The notes: a model not told the origin generated them from the letters alone. A stretch of 44,596 bases of DNA from Acaryochloris sp. IP29b_bin.176 (GCA_028285315.1 JANQPU010000176.1:1-44596); one strand, 5' to 3'; shown: positions 1 through 9,549, numbered from the stretch's first letter. Made by a program: numbers and translations.

Positions 1-217
1 TTGAATTTGTGCATAATGCTAGAAAAAGGGGGAAAGCCTTGATGAGTAGCCTATTAGGCACCTTGCTTAGCTAACTCCCTGAAACACCGATTGAGCCAAA
101 GAAATTAACCCGCTTCGTTGAGGGAGGGAACGAATACCAGTAGGATCTCTCTCAATGTATATATCCTGACCCTACTGTGAGACCTTCCAGGCCATCTGTA
201 GGGAGGCAAGATGATCT

Positions 218-1369
218 ATGACCTATTCCTATTCCTCGCAACGCTTTAATTCCCTAGACGTGTTTCGAGGGATCGCCATTGCTGGCATGCTCTTGGTCAA
301 TAAATCAGGTTTGGTCAAAGAAGCCTATCCTCAACTCCAACATGCAGACTGGCATGGGTGGACCTTCGCAGATTTGGTTTTTCCTTTTTTCTTGTTTGTT
401 CTGGGGGCCGCGATGGCCTTTTCTCTGGCTAGACATACTGCCTCTTTGACACAGCCGAAACGGGCAGTGTACCTGAAAATCCTGCGTCGCAGTATTGTGT
501 TGTTTGGCTTAGGGTTATTTCTGAATGGGTTTTGGTCTTACAACTTTAGTACGCTGCGGGTGATGGGTATCTTACAGCGGATTAGTTTGACCTATTTAGC
601 CTCTGCATTGGTGATCCTGAAATTATCTCGTAAGGGCCAATGGGGGGTTACGGGATGCTTATTGATTGGCTATTGGCTAGCACTATCCTTTATCCCAGTA
701 CCAGAATTCGGAGCGGGCAATCTCACCCGCACCGGTAACTTTGGGGCTTATGTGGATCGCCTTATTATTGGGACTTCTCATCTATATGCAGGGGATCAGT
801 TTAATTACATGGGAGATCCAGAAGGATTGTTCAGTACCTTGCCTGCGATCGCAACCGTGCTATTTGGCTACTTCGCTGGAGATTGGATCCGCAAACGGGG
901 CAGTGGCCTCAAGATTAAAACTAGTCGCCAAAGCCTAACTCTCGCCTTGTATGGCTTGATCAGTACGGACTTAGGACTGTTCTGGAGTCTCTGGTTTCCC
1001 ATTAATAAAAAGCTGTGGACGAGTTCCTATGTCCTATTTACTGTCGGCATTTCCCTCATTCTCCTAGCCGCTTGCTATGAATTAATCGAGGTGCGACGGA
1101 TTCGCCTCTGGAGTAAGCCTTTTGAGGTTTTAGGGCTCAATTCCATTGCCATATTCATCGCATCCGTGTTGGTGATTAAAGTCTTAGTCCTTACCAAACT
1201 GGGGTCTGGAGAGGATGCAATCAATGCCTTTACTTGGTTGTTTAAAACCCTATTTTTGACGTGGACCAGTCCAGCCTTTGGGTCTTTCTTATTTGCTTTT
1301 CTAACCCTCTGTTTTTGGTGGATCGTGGCCTATGGGCTTTATCGACAGCAATGGTTCTTCAAGATCTAA
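218..1369 (+). CDS. DUF5009 / HGSNAT-like membrane acyltransferase
   Basis: A 383-residue polytopic membrane protein resembling the COG4299 family, related to heparan-alpha-glucosaminide N-acetyltransferase. The N-terminus shows the family pattern: SLDVFRGIAIAGMLLVN at about residues 12-28, then HADWHGWTFADLVFPFF at about 42-58, with the usual histidine and aspartate before a membrane helix. About ten hydrophobic segments follow. The start at 218 sits about 11 nt after GGGAGG, an acceptable ribosome site; an overlapping ATG at 211 is in another frame. Members are thought to move acyl groups across a membrane onto sugars. The acceptor in cyanobacteria is unknown and nothing nearby identifies it. 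Confidence 0.75.
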   Translation: MTYSYSSQRFNSLDVFRGIAIAGMLLVNKSGLVKEAYPQLQHADWHGWTFADLVFPFFLFVLGAAMAFSLARHTASLTQPKRAVYLKILRRSIVLFGLGLFLNGFWSYNFSTLRVMGILQRISLTYLASALVILKLSRKGQWGVTGCLLIGYWLALSFIPVPEFGAGNLTRTGNFGAYVDRLIIGTSHLYAGDQFNYMGDPEGLFSTLPAIATVLFGYFAGDWIRKRGSGLKIKTSRQSLTLALYGLISTDLGLFWSLWFPINKKLWTSSYVLFTVGISLILLAACYELIEVRRIRLWSKPFEVLGLNSIAIFIASVLVIKVLVLTKLGSGEDAINAFTWLFKTLFLTWTSPAFGSFLFAFLTLCFWWIVAYGLYRQQWFFKI

Positions 1370-1567
1370 ATAGAGAATCCCTTGGTCCTAGGAGCCAAGC
1401 TAGGAGAAAACTAAATCTTTTGTTACTCAGCTTTCATATTCCCTTCGCTACTAGGGGACATGACAAAGACTTGAACGCCAAAACCGTGAATGGTGGCTCC
1501 TGGTAAAGCCCTCAGAGGACCATAAAATTGCTATCGTAGATATTCACAACATTTCATCTCTACGCTC

Positions 1568-2749
1568 ATGAGCTTCAACTTTGCATATCTTGCAGGTGGT
1601 AAATTACACCTCAAATTAGGCGACAATCCTATCCGCACGATTGATAGCCAATTTGGACAAGACGTCCAGGACAGGACGCTTAAAAGTCAGCAGCGAAATG
1701 CTTGGAAGGATAAGAGTCCCATGGCTGGAGTGATCCCTCAAGCCTTTCTGCAACAAATGGAAGCAATGGGAGAAGCTAAACTTCCGATAGCGATTCGTTC
1801 GGTAAGTCCCTGCAGTCCTGGCCAGTTGCTGTATACTCTGGCTGTGGGCGAAGTGACAGGTGTGTTTACGCTAGATGCAGCTCTAGAAAAGGAGCAGCGC
1901 CTGTTTCATAATTCCGATTTTGCGGTTCAGCACCTGCATGTTCATCCGCAGCAAAATGAGTTTGCCTGTACCGTCATGCATAAAGATGGTTCTGCCAATA
2001 TTGCGGTTATGCCCATTGACGGAGCAAGACCCAGAGAAATTACTGCAGGGGATTCAATAGACTTAGCACCGCAGTGGATTCCTGGATCTGCAAAAGCACT
2101 GGTCTTTCAGTCTGCAGGTATTGCTCGCAATCAAGAGGGGTTTGTACTAGAGCAAAGCCCCTTTACCATCGAGAAGCTGGACTTTCAGTCTGGCGAAATG
2201 ACCACGATTGCTGACAGTTCAAAATTTGATCTGTTAGCCCCTAAAATGACTGCTGATGGATCGCTGTATTACATTCGACGTCCTTATCAGTCTCGTCAAC
2301 GTCAATTGAATATCTTGACACTGATTAAGGATATTCTGCTGATTCCATTTCGGCTAATTCAAGCAATCTATGAATGGCTGAATGTGTTTACTCAATCCTA
2401 TACGGGTAAACCATTAGTGAAATCGGGACAGCCCCAAGTCCAAGCTAAGCAAGACCTTTTAATTTGGGGTAATGTCATCAATACTGAAGCAGAAGCAGAG
2501 AAGAACCGACGGTTTGGAGATGAAGACTCTCCAGCTCTAGTGCCCCGATCTTGGCAACTGATTTGTCAGCGTCCTGATGGTGAGATTCAGATGATTGGAG
2601 ATGGAGTCATCTCCTACGATGTCGATACAGATGGTGGCGTTGTGTATACGAATGGCAGCGCTATTTACGCAACCCATCCTGGTGGTATGCCTAAACGGTT
2701 ACTTCGAGATCGTCCAATTGAACAAGTGGTGATTGTTGCAGATCAATAG
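1568..2749 (+). CDS. TolB-like beta-propeller protein, function unknown
   Basis: This 393-residue protein has no signal peptide. Repeated blade-like segments with aspartate-rich turns (for example HPQQNEFACTVMHKDGSANIAV near residues 128-149 and APKMTADGSLYYI near 223-235) resemble TolB/WD40-like propellers. A hydrophobic stretch at about 247-275 (LIKDILLIPFRLIQAIYEWL) interrupts the propeller and could be a membrane-binding insertion. It converges on narM with only 4 nt between stop codons. No enzymatic motif is visible. I place it as a propeller with moderate confidence and give no function. Confidence 0.6.
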   Translation: MSFNFAYLAGGKLHLKLGDNPIRTIDSQFGQDVQDRTLKSQQRNAWKDKSPMAGVIPQAFLQQMEAMGEAKLPIAIRSVSPCSPGQLLYTLAVGEVTGVFTLDAALEKEQRLFHNSDFAVQHLHVHPQQNEFACTVMHKDGSANIAVMPIDGARPREITAGDSIDLAPQWIPGSAKALVFQSAGIARNQEGFVLEQSPFTIEKLDFQSGEMTTIADSSKFDLLAPKMTADGSLYYIRRPYQSRQRQLNILTLIKDILLIPFRLIQAIYEWLNVFTQSYTGKPLVKSGQPQVQAKQDLLIWGNVINTEAEAEKNRRFGDEDSPALVPRSWQLICQRPDGEIQMIGDGVISYDVDTDGGVVYTNGSAIYATHPGGMPKRLLRDRPIEQVVIVADQ

Positions 2750-2753
2750 GGGC

Positions 2754-3236
2754 TTACAACAGCTGAAATTCTTGTAGGGCTGGCAAAAAGTTTTTGTTTT
2801 CATGGCTGGGGCGACTAAGCTTGATTAAGGCAAATCGCTGGAGTGGACTCAAACCTTTCCACTGCTTGAGACTAATTTTGGCCTCACAAGACTTTGCTTT
2901 TTCCACTAATGCAGGTGGGATCTTAGAATCATCTAACCAAGGTGGATTCTCCTCGACTGGAATCTCGGCAGCTTCCGTTTCTGAATACATAAAGATCAAA
3001 TCCTTGAGGAATTCTCGATAGTCCTCAATCTCATCTTCAGAAGAGCAAGGTTGGAAGATGAATTGCTCACGTTCATCTTCGCTAAACTGGTTCCACTGTG
3101 CTAGCTTCAGCTTGATCCCGCAGGTATCGAGTTTGAAACGAACCACCATCGGAATACAGCGTAAATCTCCCACAAACTCATGTTCAAATTGGAAGAATAG
3201 GCTGTCTTCAATTGGACTATTGGATGAATTGGACAT
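2754..3236 (-). CDS. narM: Nitrate reductase-associated protein NarM
   Basis: The 160-residue protein matches the cyanobacterial nitrate reductase-associated family (Nitr_red_assoc). The best signature is FFQFEHEFVGDLRCIPMVVR followed by FKLDTCGIKLKLAQW, residues about 14-48. NarM is needed for active ferredoxin-nitrate reductase (NarB) in cyanobacteria and is presumed to act in cofactor insertion or maturation. The gene lies 4 nt after mobA, which makes part of that molybdenum cofactor, so co-transcription and a shared role are likely. narB itself is not in the window. It is the last gene of the ntcB > trpD-like > mobA > narM series. Confidence 0.9.
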   Translation of the reverse strand: MSNSSNSPIEDSLFFQFEHEFVGDLRCIPMVVRFKLDTCGIKLKLAQWNQFSEDEREQFIFQPCSSEDEIEDYREFLKDLIFMYSETEAAEIPVEENPPWLDDSKIPPALVEKAKSCEAKISLKQWKGLSPLQRFALIKLSRPSHENKNFLPALQEFQLL

Positions 3237-3240
3237 GGTA

Positions 3241-3855
3241 TTAAACCTCAGGTGGGATTAAATCTTGGGGAGAATTGCAATTCCATAACATCGCTGTGGA
3301 TGTGACATCTAAGGTGATCTTCTGGGTAGGAATTGTCGATAACCAATGTTGAAAGGACTGCCCGCCTTGATGGATAAAAGATTGCAGGGAAGAACGACTT
3401 TGATGATGGTAGAAGCCACAAAGGGGTTCCCATTGTTCAGCATGGTGAGGGACCACTGCTAATGCCTTGTTATCTGACAATATAGTCAACCATTGGCTGA
3501 GAACATCTGACCTGAGCAGAGGTAGGTCACAGGCTAACAACAATATCCAAGTTGTTTTAAGCTGACTCAATCCTTGTGCTAAGGCAACTAAGGGACCTCG
3601 TCCAGGAAGTGTTTCCTTCAGCATCAGACAGTTCTTCGGCAACACATGCTCATAGCGTTCAGGCCAAGGGGTGAGCACACAAACTGGGTCGCAACATTGT
3701 ACAGCGATCTGGCATACTCTTTGGAGCATTGGTATTCCTTGCCAACAGAGCAGGGCTTTATCAGTACCCATGCGTCTGCTTTGTCCCCCTGCCAGCACTA
3801 ACGCAGCGATAGAAAATTCCAAGTCATGGGGATCGAGCGAGGTAGACTGATGCAT
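3241..3855 (-). CDS. mobA: Molybdenum cofactor guanylyltransferase MobA
   Basis: The 204-residue protein starts with the nucleotidyltransferase motif LVLAGGQSRRMGTDKALL (about residues 18-35), which binds GTP; LLLACDLPLL near 106-115 carries the metal-binding aspartate. MobA joins GMP to molybdopterin to give the dinucleotide cofactor used by bacterial nitrate reductases. Length is normal for the family (about 190-210). Its stop lies 4 nt before the narM start, an arrangement that fits supply of cofactor to NarB. The next gene upstream, trpD-like, ends 77 nt away, so read-through from the ntcB promoter is possible. Confidence 0.93.
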   Translation of the reverse strand: MHQSTSLDPHDLEFSIAALVLAGGQSRRMGTDKALLCWQGIPMLQRVCQIAVQCCDPVCVLTPWPERYEHVLPKNCLMLKETLPGRGPLVALAQGLSQLKTTWILLLACDLPLLRSDVLSQWLTILSDNKALAVVPHHAEQWEPLCGFYHHQSRSSLQSFIHQGGQSFQHWLSTIPTQKITLDVTSTAMLWNCNSPQDLIPPEV

Positions 3856-3932
3856 TCGTCCTTGAAGTCAGATCTAAGAGACTAAACTAATTATGGGAAG
3901 AGGATCTCCCCAACCAGATGTTAGGAGCAAAC

Positions 3933-4985
3933 TTACAGGACTGATAGGATCTGCTGGACCTGGCAAAGGGTTTGTTTTGCAATGCCAGTGCGTAATAGAC
4001 GTTCTGCTTCTTGGATACCATTTTCTAAATCAGCACTGATACCCACATGCCAGAGATAGAAGCCTGCATTCCACAATACAGCGGGCATCAGTTCACTGGC
4101 TTGTCCATTGAGGACTGCATGCAGTTGCTTTAGCAACACTTCTGTAGAGTGATAGGGAACCTCAGAGCCGCCTAGATCATAATCTCGGGCAGATAGGATT
4201 AAACGTTGCCAGGTAGGATCTTGTTGAGGGTTATTAATGCCGATTATGGCTTTGCGATCGCGCGGCAAATCACAACTTCCTTCCAACCCCTTCACCGTTG
4301 TGAAACAATGGGTTCCCCGCAACGCTAACGCCTCTCGCATCATATTTTCCGTAGGCGGATGGACAAATCCTGAAATCAGGTGATGCTTACCCTCATAGGG
4401 ATGCCAGAGTAACTCAGTGGTCGCTAGCGGCGGACGCTTCCCCACCTGATCCCTAAACTCCACCAACCCTTGAGCCAATGGGAATTGATCCGGTAAATAC
4501 ACAAACCCTAGTCCACACTTAGATAGCACTTGATGAATTTGCGATAGGGATCGGTGGGACCAGTCCACCCCTAGCCCTTGCCAAAGATCAACCAAAGGGA
4601 CGCCATATTTCGTGGGCATCCGATCGCCCCCATGAAGGAGTACTGGACAACCAGAAGCAGCCAGAATCAACGCTGTAATCGGCAATACAGGAGCCGTACG
4701 TGATCGCCCGTCATAGGGCACACTAAACACCACCACTCGGGATAAATGAGACAGCGAAGGCAAGGTTGGCCCCAAATTCTCATAGGCATCCAGAAAGCCA
4801 GCCAACTCGGTCCCCGTCGGTCGCTTAATCCGGTGAGCAATTAAAAAAGCTCCAATTTGAGCCGGGGTTGCTTCTTGCTGCAACATCAATTCCAGAGCGG
4901 TTTGAGCTTCTATTCGGCTTAAATCTTTACTCGTATGCCTCCCACTACCAACCTTCTTCAAAAGTTCGCGAAACGTCTGACTCAT
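3933..4985 (-). CDS. TrpD-like (TrpD2/YbiB-type) protein, PRPP loop degenerate
   Basis: At 350 residues this has the size and fold signature of anthranilate phosphoribosyltransferases: an N-terminal helical domain (DLSRIEAQTALELMLQQEATPAQIGAFL, about 20-47) and a glycosyltransferase-3 domain. The glycine-rich PRPP motif of true TrpD (GTGGD) is not present; the matching place reads SVPYDGRSRTAPVLP (about residue 88), with HGGDRM further on. It is therefore probably a TrpD2-like paralogue rather than the tryptophan enzyme. It lies between ntcB and mobA on the same strand, so a nitrogen-linked role is an inference from context. Gap to ntcB is 81 nt. Confidence 0.75.
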   Translation of the reverse strand: MSQTFRELLKKVGSGRHTSKDLSRIEAQTALELMLQQEATPAQIGAFLIAHRIKRPTGTELAGFLDAYENLGPTLPSLSHLSRVVVFSVPYDGRSRTAPVLPITALILAASGCPVLLHGGDRMPTKYGVPLVDLWQGLGVDWSHRSLSQIHQVLSKCGLGFVYLPDQFPLAQGLVEFRDQVGKRPPLATTELLWHPYEGKHHLISGFVHPPTENMMREALALRGTHCFTTVKGLEGSCDLPRDRKAIIGINNPQQDPTWQRLILSARDYDLGGSEVPYHSTEVLLKQLHAVLNGQASELMPAVLWNAGFYLWHVGISADLENGIQEAERLLRTGIAKQTLCQVQQILSVL

Positions 4986-5066
4986 GGCTGTTTACTTTGC
5001 CAATTCTAGAATCAAGGTTCCCCTTGATGCTGTGCAGCAATAAACCCATCGCTCCTTTAGTGGGCA

Positions 5067-5996
5067 TTAAGGAATATTGGAGATGAATGAATCATGAACC
5101 AAACGTCGGAAATTAGCAATAGGTGGAATTAACAAGCGGTCTTGAGTCGTCACCATCACCACCTCTCGGGTTAGGTTAAATTGAGAATCCATATCTTTAG
5201 CTTCCGGTGCTGCTAGGTCCCGAATCGCCAAGGAGGGATCGTTAAGGGAGTCCACCAATGCCCCTCTGGGCAACAGAGAAATCATTTCTCCTTGGCGAAT
5301 CACGCCCCGGAACGCATCCAAGGTATTGAGTTCGAGGACCGCTTTTAAATCTAATCCTTGTTTTTTGAACTGCTCCTGCACTAACCGCTGCATCCCATAG
5401 CCATCCTTAAACATCACTTGGGGAAACTTTGCTAACTTTGGCCAAGGCACCACGGTAAATTCAGCCAACGGATGTTCCGCCGACATCAGCACTTGGATCG
5501 GTTCGTTATAGAGCCAGTCCACAACATTTTCTGAGCGACTGGTAAGTAAGGGATTGTTCATCACAATCGCCAAATCCACCAGACCATCTTGAAGCACCTT
5601 CAAGGAGCGATCGCTGCCCAAAGATGTGACCCGTAATTGTACTTCGGGATAGAGCTGACAAAACTTCTGAAGGACAGGGGGTAAATAATGGGCGCAGACG
5701 GAATGAATGGCAGCAACACATAATTCAGGCTGTTTACCCGCCCGCAGATCATGGATCTCTTGCGTGGCATCTTGCCATTCGGTCAATATTTTACGGACAT
5801 GAGGTAACAACTGATCCCCAGCTAAGGTGAGTTTACTTTGAGCACCTCGATGCAAGAGGGGCAGTCCCAGTTCAGATTCTAGTCCTTGAATTTGCCGACT
5901 AACGGTCGATTGGGTTACCCCACATTTTTTGGCCGCTTGTTGGAAACTCCCGGTTTGGGCTACCGATAAAAATGCTTGCAGTTGCTCGAGCCGCAT
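5067..5996 (-). CDS. ntcB: LysR-type nitrogen assimilation activator NtcB
   Basis: A 309-residue LysR regulator. The winged helix-turn-helix is at residues 1-60, with AAKKCGVTQSTVSRQIQGLE as recognition region, followed by an effector domain from about 90. The start MRLEQLQAFL and the overall sequence match cyanobacterial NtcB, which activates nitrate-assimilation genes when nitrite or cyanate is sensed. It is followed on the same strand by trpD-like, mobA and narM, consistent with that assignment. Its upstream region contains a complete NtcA-type promoter, annotated separately. Confidence 0.88.
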   Translation of the reverse strand: MRLEQLQAFLSVAQTGSFQQAAKKCGVTQSTVSRQIQGLESELGLPLLHRGAQSKLTLAGDQLLPHVRKILTEWQDATQEIHDLRAGKQPELCVAAIHSVCAHYLPPVLQKFCQLYPEVQLRVTSLGSDRSLKVLQDGLVDLAIVMNNPLLTSRSENVVDWLYNEPIQVLMSAEHPLAEFTVVPWPKLAKFPQVMFKDGYGMQRLVQEQFKKQGLDLKAVLELNTLDAFRGVIRQGEMISLLPRGALVDSLNDPSLAIRDLAAPEAKDMDSQFNLTREVVMVTTQDRLLIPPIANFRRLVHDSFISNIP

Positions 5997-6001
5997 GAAG
6001 T

Positions 6002-6015
6002 GTAGTCTAGGTTAC
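6002..6015. promoter_or_regulatory. Second GTA-N8-TAC box next to the ntcB start
   Basis: GTAGTCTAGGTTAC fits the NtcA half-site pattern on both strands. It lies 6 nt upstream of the ntcB ATG and just downstream of the predicted start at about 6021, with no TAN3T 20-24 nt away on either strand. It is too close to activate ntcB in the classical way. It could mediate repression by NtcA, or be chance. Confidence 0.35.
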
Positions 6016-6027
6016 AGTCATGAGAGA

Positions 6028-6069
6028 ACAGTAACGAATTTAGCCCTGGTATTCGGTAAGAAGCGATAC
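6028..6069 (-). promoter_or_regulatory. NtcA-activated promoter of ntcB
   Basis: On the minus strand the order is GTATCGCTTCTTAC (6069-6056, fits GTA-N8-TAC), exactly 22 nt, then TACTGT (6033-6028, fits TAN3T). This is the established structure of NtcA-dependent promoters. A start at about 6021, 41 nt from the box centre, would leave a leader of about 25 nt before the ntcB ATG. NtcA is the global nitrogen regulator, so ntcB and the genes after it should rise on nitrogen limitation. Confidence 0.8.
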
Positions 6070-6295
6070 AACTTCGCTATGTGTTTGCAGCAAAAGCGAA
6101 TTCCTAATCTACCAAGACTTCAGTTGAGAGGTTACAAAACCACCCCTGGTGGGATATCCGCTGGACTGTTATCCCAGTCTAAAAATATATTAGGAGTCTA
6201 ATAATAGTTTACGCATTGCAGTCCTAGTAATGAGTCACCCAAGCCCTTACACTTAATAAGGCATTAACTTTAATCGAAACTTAGATAAAACTACC

Positions 6296-7021
6296 GTGCG
6301 AAAAATTGCGATCGCAGGCAACTGGAAAATGTATAAAACCCAGGCAGAAGCCCTGGAATTTTTGCAAGCCTTTCTTCCCCTGCTAGAAAACACCCCTGAA
6401 GATCGAGATGTGATTCTCTGTGCGCCCTTCACTACATTAACCGCACTCTCTAAAAACTTGCACGGTAGCCGGGTGCAAGTCGGGGCGCAAAATATTCATT
6501 GGGAAGACTCAGGCGCTTTTACTGGCGAGATCTCGGGCCCCATGCTGTTGGAAACAGGAGTACGATATGTTGTCATCGGTCATAGTGAGCGCCGTCAATA
6601 TTTTGGTGAAACGGATGCCACCGTTAATCAGAGGTTGAAGGCAGCCCAAAGTCATCGCTTAACCCCCATTTTGTGTGTCGGTGAATCTAAAGCCCAGCGT
6701 GATGCCAATCAGACAGAATCTGTCATCTTTGAGCAGTTGGAGAAAGGTCTAGTTGGAGTAGATCAAAACAACTTGATGATTGCTTACGAACCGATCTGGG
6801 CGATTGGGACTGGCGATACCTGCGCCAGCAGTGAAGCCAATCGGGTGATTGGCTTAATTCGCTCTCGCCTCACGAATTCCAAGGTCACGATTCAATATGG
6901 GGGTTCAGTGAAGCCTGACAATGTGGATGACATCATGGCCCAACCTGAGATTGATGGTGCCCTTGTCGGTGGCGCTAGTTTGGCTGGAGAGGATTTCGCC
7001 CGTATCGTTAATTACCAATGA
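6296..7021 (+). CDS. tpiA: Triosephosphate isomerase
   Basis: A 241-residue enzyme that interconverts glyceraldehyde 3-phosphate and dihydroxyacetone phosphate in glycolysis and the Calvin cycle. Visible landmarks are AGNWKM (about residues 7-12, catalytic lysine), VIGHSERR (about 92-99, catalytic histidine), [11 protein letters not shown] (about 162-172, catalytic glutamate and start of the flexible loop) and the phosphate-binding [10 protein letters not shown] (about 199-208). It starts with GTG at 6296. Length is normal. It is divergent from ntcB with about 300 nt between; no strong promoter was recognised for it. Confidence 0.97.
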   Translation: MRKIAIAGNWKMYKTQAEALEFLQAFLPLLENTPEDRDVILCAPFTTLTALSKNLHGSRVQVGAQNIHWEDSGAFTGEISGPMLLETGVRYVVIGHSERRQYFGETDATVNQRLKAAQSHRLTPILCVGESKAQRDANQTESVIFEQLEKGLVGVDQNNLMIAYEPIWAIGTGDTCASSEANRVIGLIRSRLTNSKVTIQYGGSVKPDNVDDIMAQPEIDGALVGGASLAGEDFARIVNYQ

Positions 7022-7142
7022 TCCTCAAATATAGATCTCTTGTTCTAACCAGCCGTACCTCAGCGAATAGACGCATCAAAAGCTGACTGTTAGAGCATCT
7101 GGAATACCAACACTTTGGAACTGAGTCGCTAGACTAAGGGGT

Positions 7143-7718
7143 ATGGCTAAAAAATCCATCCGCACGACTCTTCTCAAGTTGGGAGCAGGGCTGACAGTGA
7201 TCACGGTTCTGACCACTGTTGTCTTGGGACCTTCTCTAACGATTCAGGGAGTTCCAGTCTCGATTATTCTCAAATTCTTACAGGATGGGCAAGCCCGAGA
7301 GGCTTATTTTTCTGGAAATAAGCAGGGCTTACATACTCGTCTGCAAGAGCTGGATGTCGAAGAAGAAATTAAGGATTTCTATCGACCTCAAATTCCAGAT
7401 GAGATCCAGCTAGATCAACATATCCACCAAATCTTCTATAACACCACAGGCTATGTCGGGAAAGCTTATCGGGTCAACGCTCAAGATACACTTGTCCTCA
7501 TTGACCGTCATTTTGAACAGTGGTATCGCTTGGCTTACCAAGCGGGTGTAGTGATTGATAGTGTTCATGAAAATGATACCCACTATGTGGTAGGTCCTGA
7601 TGGCACCATTGCCCCCTATAAGCAGATTGCTCAATTATTTCCGATTCAGACCTTGAAACAACTCATCAAATTGAAATCGGAGGAGTCTCTTCCACGCGAG
7701 CAAGAATTAAAGAACTAG
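7143..7718 (+). CDS. Unknown protein with N-terminal membrane anchor
   Basis: A 191-residue protein that I do not recognise. Residues about 10-30 (LKLGAGLTVITVLTTVVLGP) are hydrophobic after a basic start, a signal anchor or signal peptide, so the rest is probably outside the cytoplasm or in the lumen. The remainder is soluble, mixed in charge and without cysteine pairs or known motifs. It follows tpiA by about 120 nt on the same strand and converges on the ABC exporter gene. Confidence 0.6.
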   Translation: MAKKSIRTTLLKLGAGLTVITVLTTVVLGPSLTIQGVPVSIILKFLQDGQAREAYFSGNKQGLHTRLQELDVEEEIKDFYRPQIPDEIQLDQHIHQIFYNTTGYVGKAYRVNAQDTLVLIDRHFEQWYRLAYQAGVVIDSVHENDTHYVVGPDGTIAPYKQIAQLFPIQTLKQLIKLKSEESLPREQELKN

Positions 7719-7785
7719 AGAGAAGATGGGGCGATGTCGTCTGGGGCTTAGGACTGGAATCAGCAGATTGCTTGTAAACCGCGAA

Positions 7786-9549
7786 TTATTGCAACTGCTC
7801 TTCCAGTTTTTGCTGATTCCATAAGGTTTGGTAGAGACCCGGTTCTTGGACTAGATGATTATGAGTGCCGATTTGCACAATTTCACCCTGATCCATCACA
7901 AAGATTTGATCTGCGATCGCAGCGGCTGACAATTGATGGGAGATAAACACAACGGTTTTGCGCTGGGTATCACTAGATAAAGTCTTGAGAATTTCGGTTG
8001 CTGTCTGATTATCGACACTAGATAATGCGTCATCCAAAATCAGAATGGGCGCATCAACTAACAACGCTCTCGATAAAGCCGTGCGCTGCCGCTGTCCTCC
8101 AGATAGCGTAATACCGCGCTCTCCCACAATCGTTTTATACCGCTGCGGAAAGTTCAAAACCTCATCATGGATTTGAGCTTGCTTGGCCACATATTCCACC
8201 TCTGACGCATCGCTGAGGGGATTCCCATACCGAATATTGTTTTTTAAGCTGGTGCTGAACAGGAAACTATCTTGAGGGACATAGGCAATCGCGGTTCTCA
8301 GATCGCGCAAATGCACCTGAGTAATATCATGGCCATCGACAAAGAGTTGTCCAGCCGGAATATCTAACAAACGAGGTAGGGCATTGGCCAGGGTCGACTT
8401 ACCCGAGCCCACAGGACCCACAATTGCCACAGTTTCTCCAGGTTGGATCTGAAAATTAACCTGTTTCAGAGCAGGCGTCGTTGCACCTGGATAGGTAAAG
8501 GTCAGATTGTCAGCCGTTAATTGGCCTTGAACCTGTTCTTTATTCAGGCGTTTGGCTGGGTCCGCATTTTGAATATGAGGTTCTACCCTTAGAATGGCTT
8601 CAATCCGATCAATACTGACTTCACCTCGTTGATAGGCTGTGATCGTAAACCCTAAGAGGGCAGTGGGAAAAATCAATTGCTCAACGTACAGCAGCAAGGC
8701 CACAAAATCCCCGACACTGATGCTGCCGGATGGAATTGCCCGACTCCCGAGGGCCAACAGCACGAGCAAACTGATGCTGGCCATTCCCCCCAAAACAGGA
8801 AACAGCGTATTGCGTGTCTTTGCTAGCTTGAGATTAGCTGTTAATAACGCTTGATTCAGATGTTGGAACTCTGCCTGCTCATTCGTTTCTTGGGCATAGA
8901 TTTTAATTAACGAGATGCCACTCATGTCTTCCTGCACCAGCTCGCTCATGTCGGAGAGAGCCTGCTGTACCGCCAATTGCTCACTCCGTAAGCGATGACT
9001 AAAAACTTGTACCAAGAGCATAATCAAGGGATATACTGCGATCGCAGTCAGGCTCAACACCGGATCGATTGCCAGCATCACTGGCAATCGAAGGGCATAG
9101 GCAAATAAGGTATTCGCCAAACTGAGGACAGCAAAGCCAACCAGCCGACGAATATTGTCCACATCGCTAGTCGCACGGTTGATCAGGTCACCTGCCGTAT
9201 TGGTCGCAAAATATGAGGGTTCTAGGGATAGGAGATGCTCAAAAATGCGTTGCTTGAGATCAAATTCAACTTGTCGGCCCGTGCCAAATAATAAAATGCG
9301 GGAGGCCATACGGATACACCACATCATAGAGGCCAGCCCGCTAATGATTAAAATATTGCGGAGGATGGGGCCAAAACTAAAGGCGATCTCCAAATCATCA
9401 ATGGCATTGCGAATCAACAGTGGCAAGTAGGTTCCTAGACCATTGACAAGGAACAGCGCCAAAATTCCCAGAACAACGCTGCGCCAATGGGGTTGAAGGT
9501 ATTGGACTAGTTTGCGTAGTCGAGAATACTTACCGGTTGTCTTCGCCAT
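7786..9549 (-). CDS. ABC exporter half-transporter (MsbA/MDR type)
   Basis: A 587-residue fusion of a six-helix membrane domain (about residues 20-310) and an ATPase domain (about 345-580). The ATPase shows Walker A GPVGSGKST (about 379-387), signature LSGGQRQR (about 481-488), Walker B ILILDDALSSVD (about 501-512) and the switch histidine in VFISHQ. Length and order fit homodimeric or heterodimeric lipid/drug exporters. The substrate cannot be read from sequence, and no partner gene lies nearby. Confidence 0.93.
   Translation of the reverse strand: MAKTTGKYSRLRKLVQYLQPHWRSVVLGILALFLVNGLGTYLPLLIRNAIDDLEIAFSFGPILRNILIISGLASMMWCIRMASRILLFGTGRQVEFDLKQRIFEHLLSLEPSYFATNTAGDLINRATSDVDNIRRLVGFAVLSLANTLFAYALRLPVMLAIDPVLSLTAIAVYPLIMLLVQVFSHRLRSEQLAVQQALSDMSELVQEDMSGISLIKIYAQETNEQAEFQHLNQALLTANLKLAKTRNTLFPVLGGMASISLLVLLALGSRAIPSGSISVGDFVALLLYVEQLIFPTALLGFTITAYQRGEVSIDRIEAILRVEPHIQNADPAKRLNKEQVQGQLTADNLTFTYPGATTPALKQVNFQIQPGETVAIVGPVGSGKSTLANALPRLLDIPAGQLFVDGHDITQVHLRDLRTAIAYVPQDSFLFSTSLKNNIRYGNPLSDASEVEYVAKQAQIHDEVLNFPQRYKTIVGERGITLSGGQRQRTALSRALLVDAPILILDDALSSVDNQTATEILKTLSSDTQRKTVVFISHQLSAAAIADQIFVMDQGEIVQIGTHNHLVQEPGLYQTLWNQQKLEEQLQ

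Noticed and set aside
1-217. Possible gene or regulatory RNA at the left edge
   Set aside because: No ORF, hairpin or promoter that I could support.
3933-4985. Annotation as tryptophan-pathway trpD
   Set aside because: The PRPP-binding GTGGD motif is missing and the context is nitrate assimilation.
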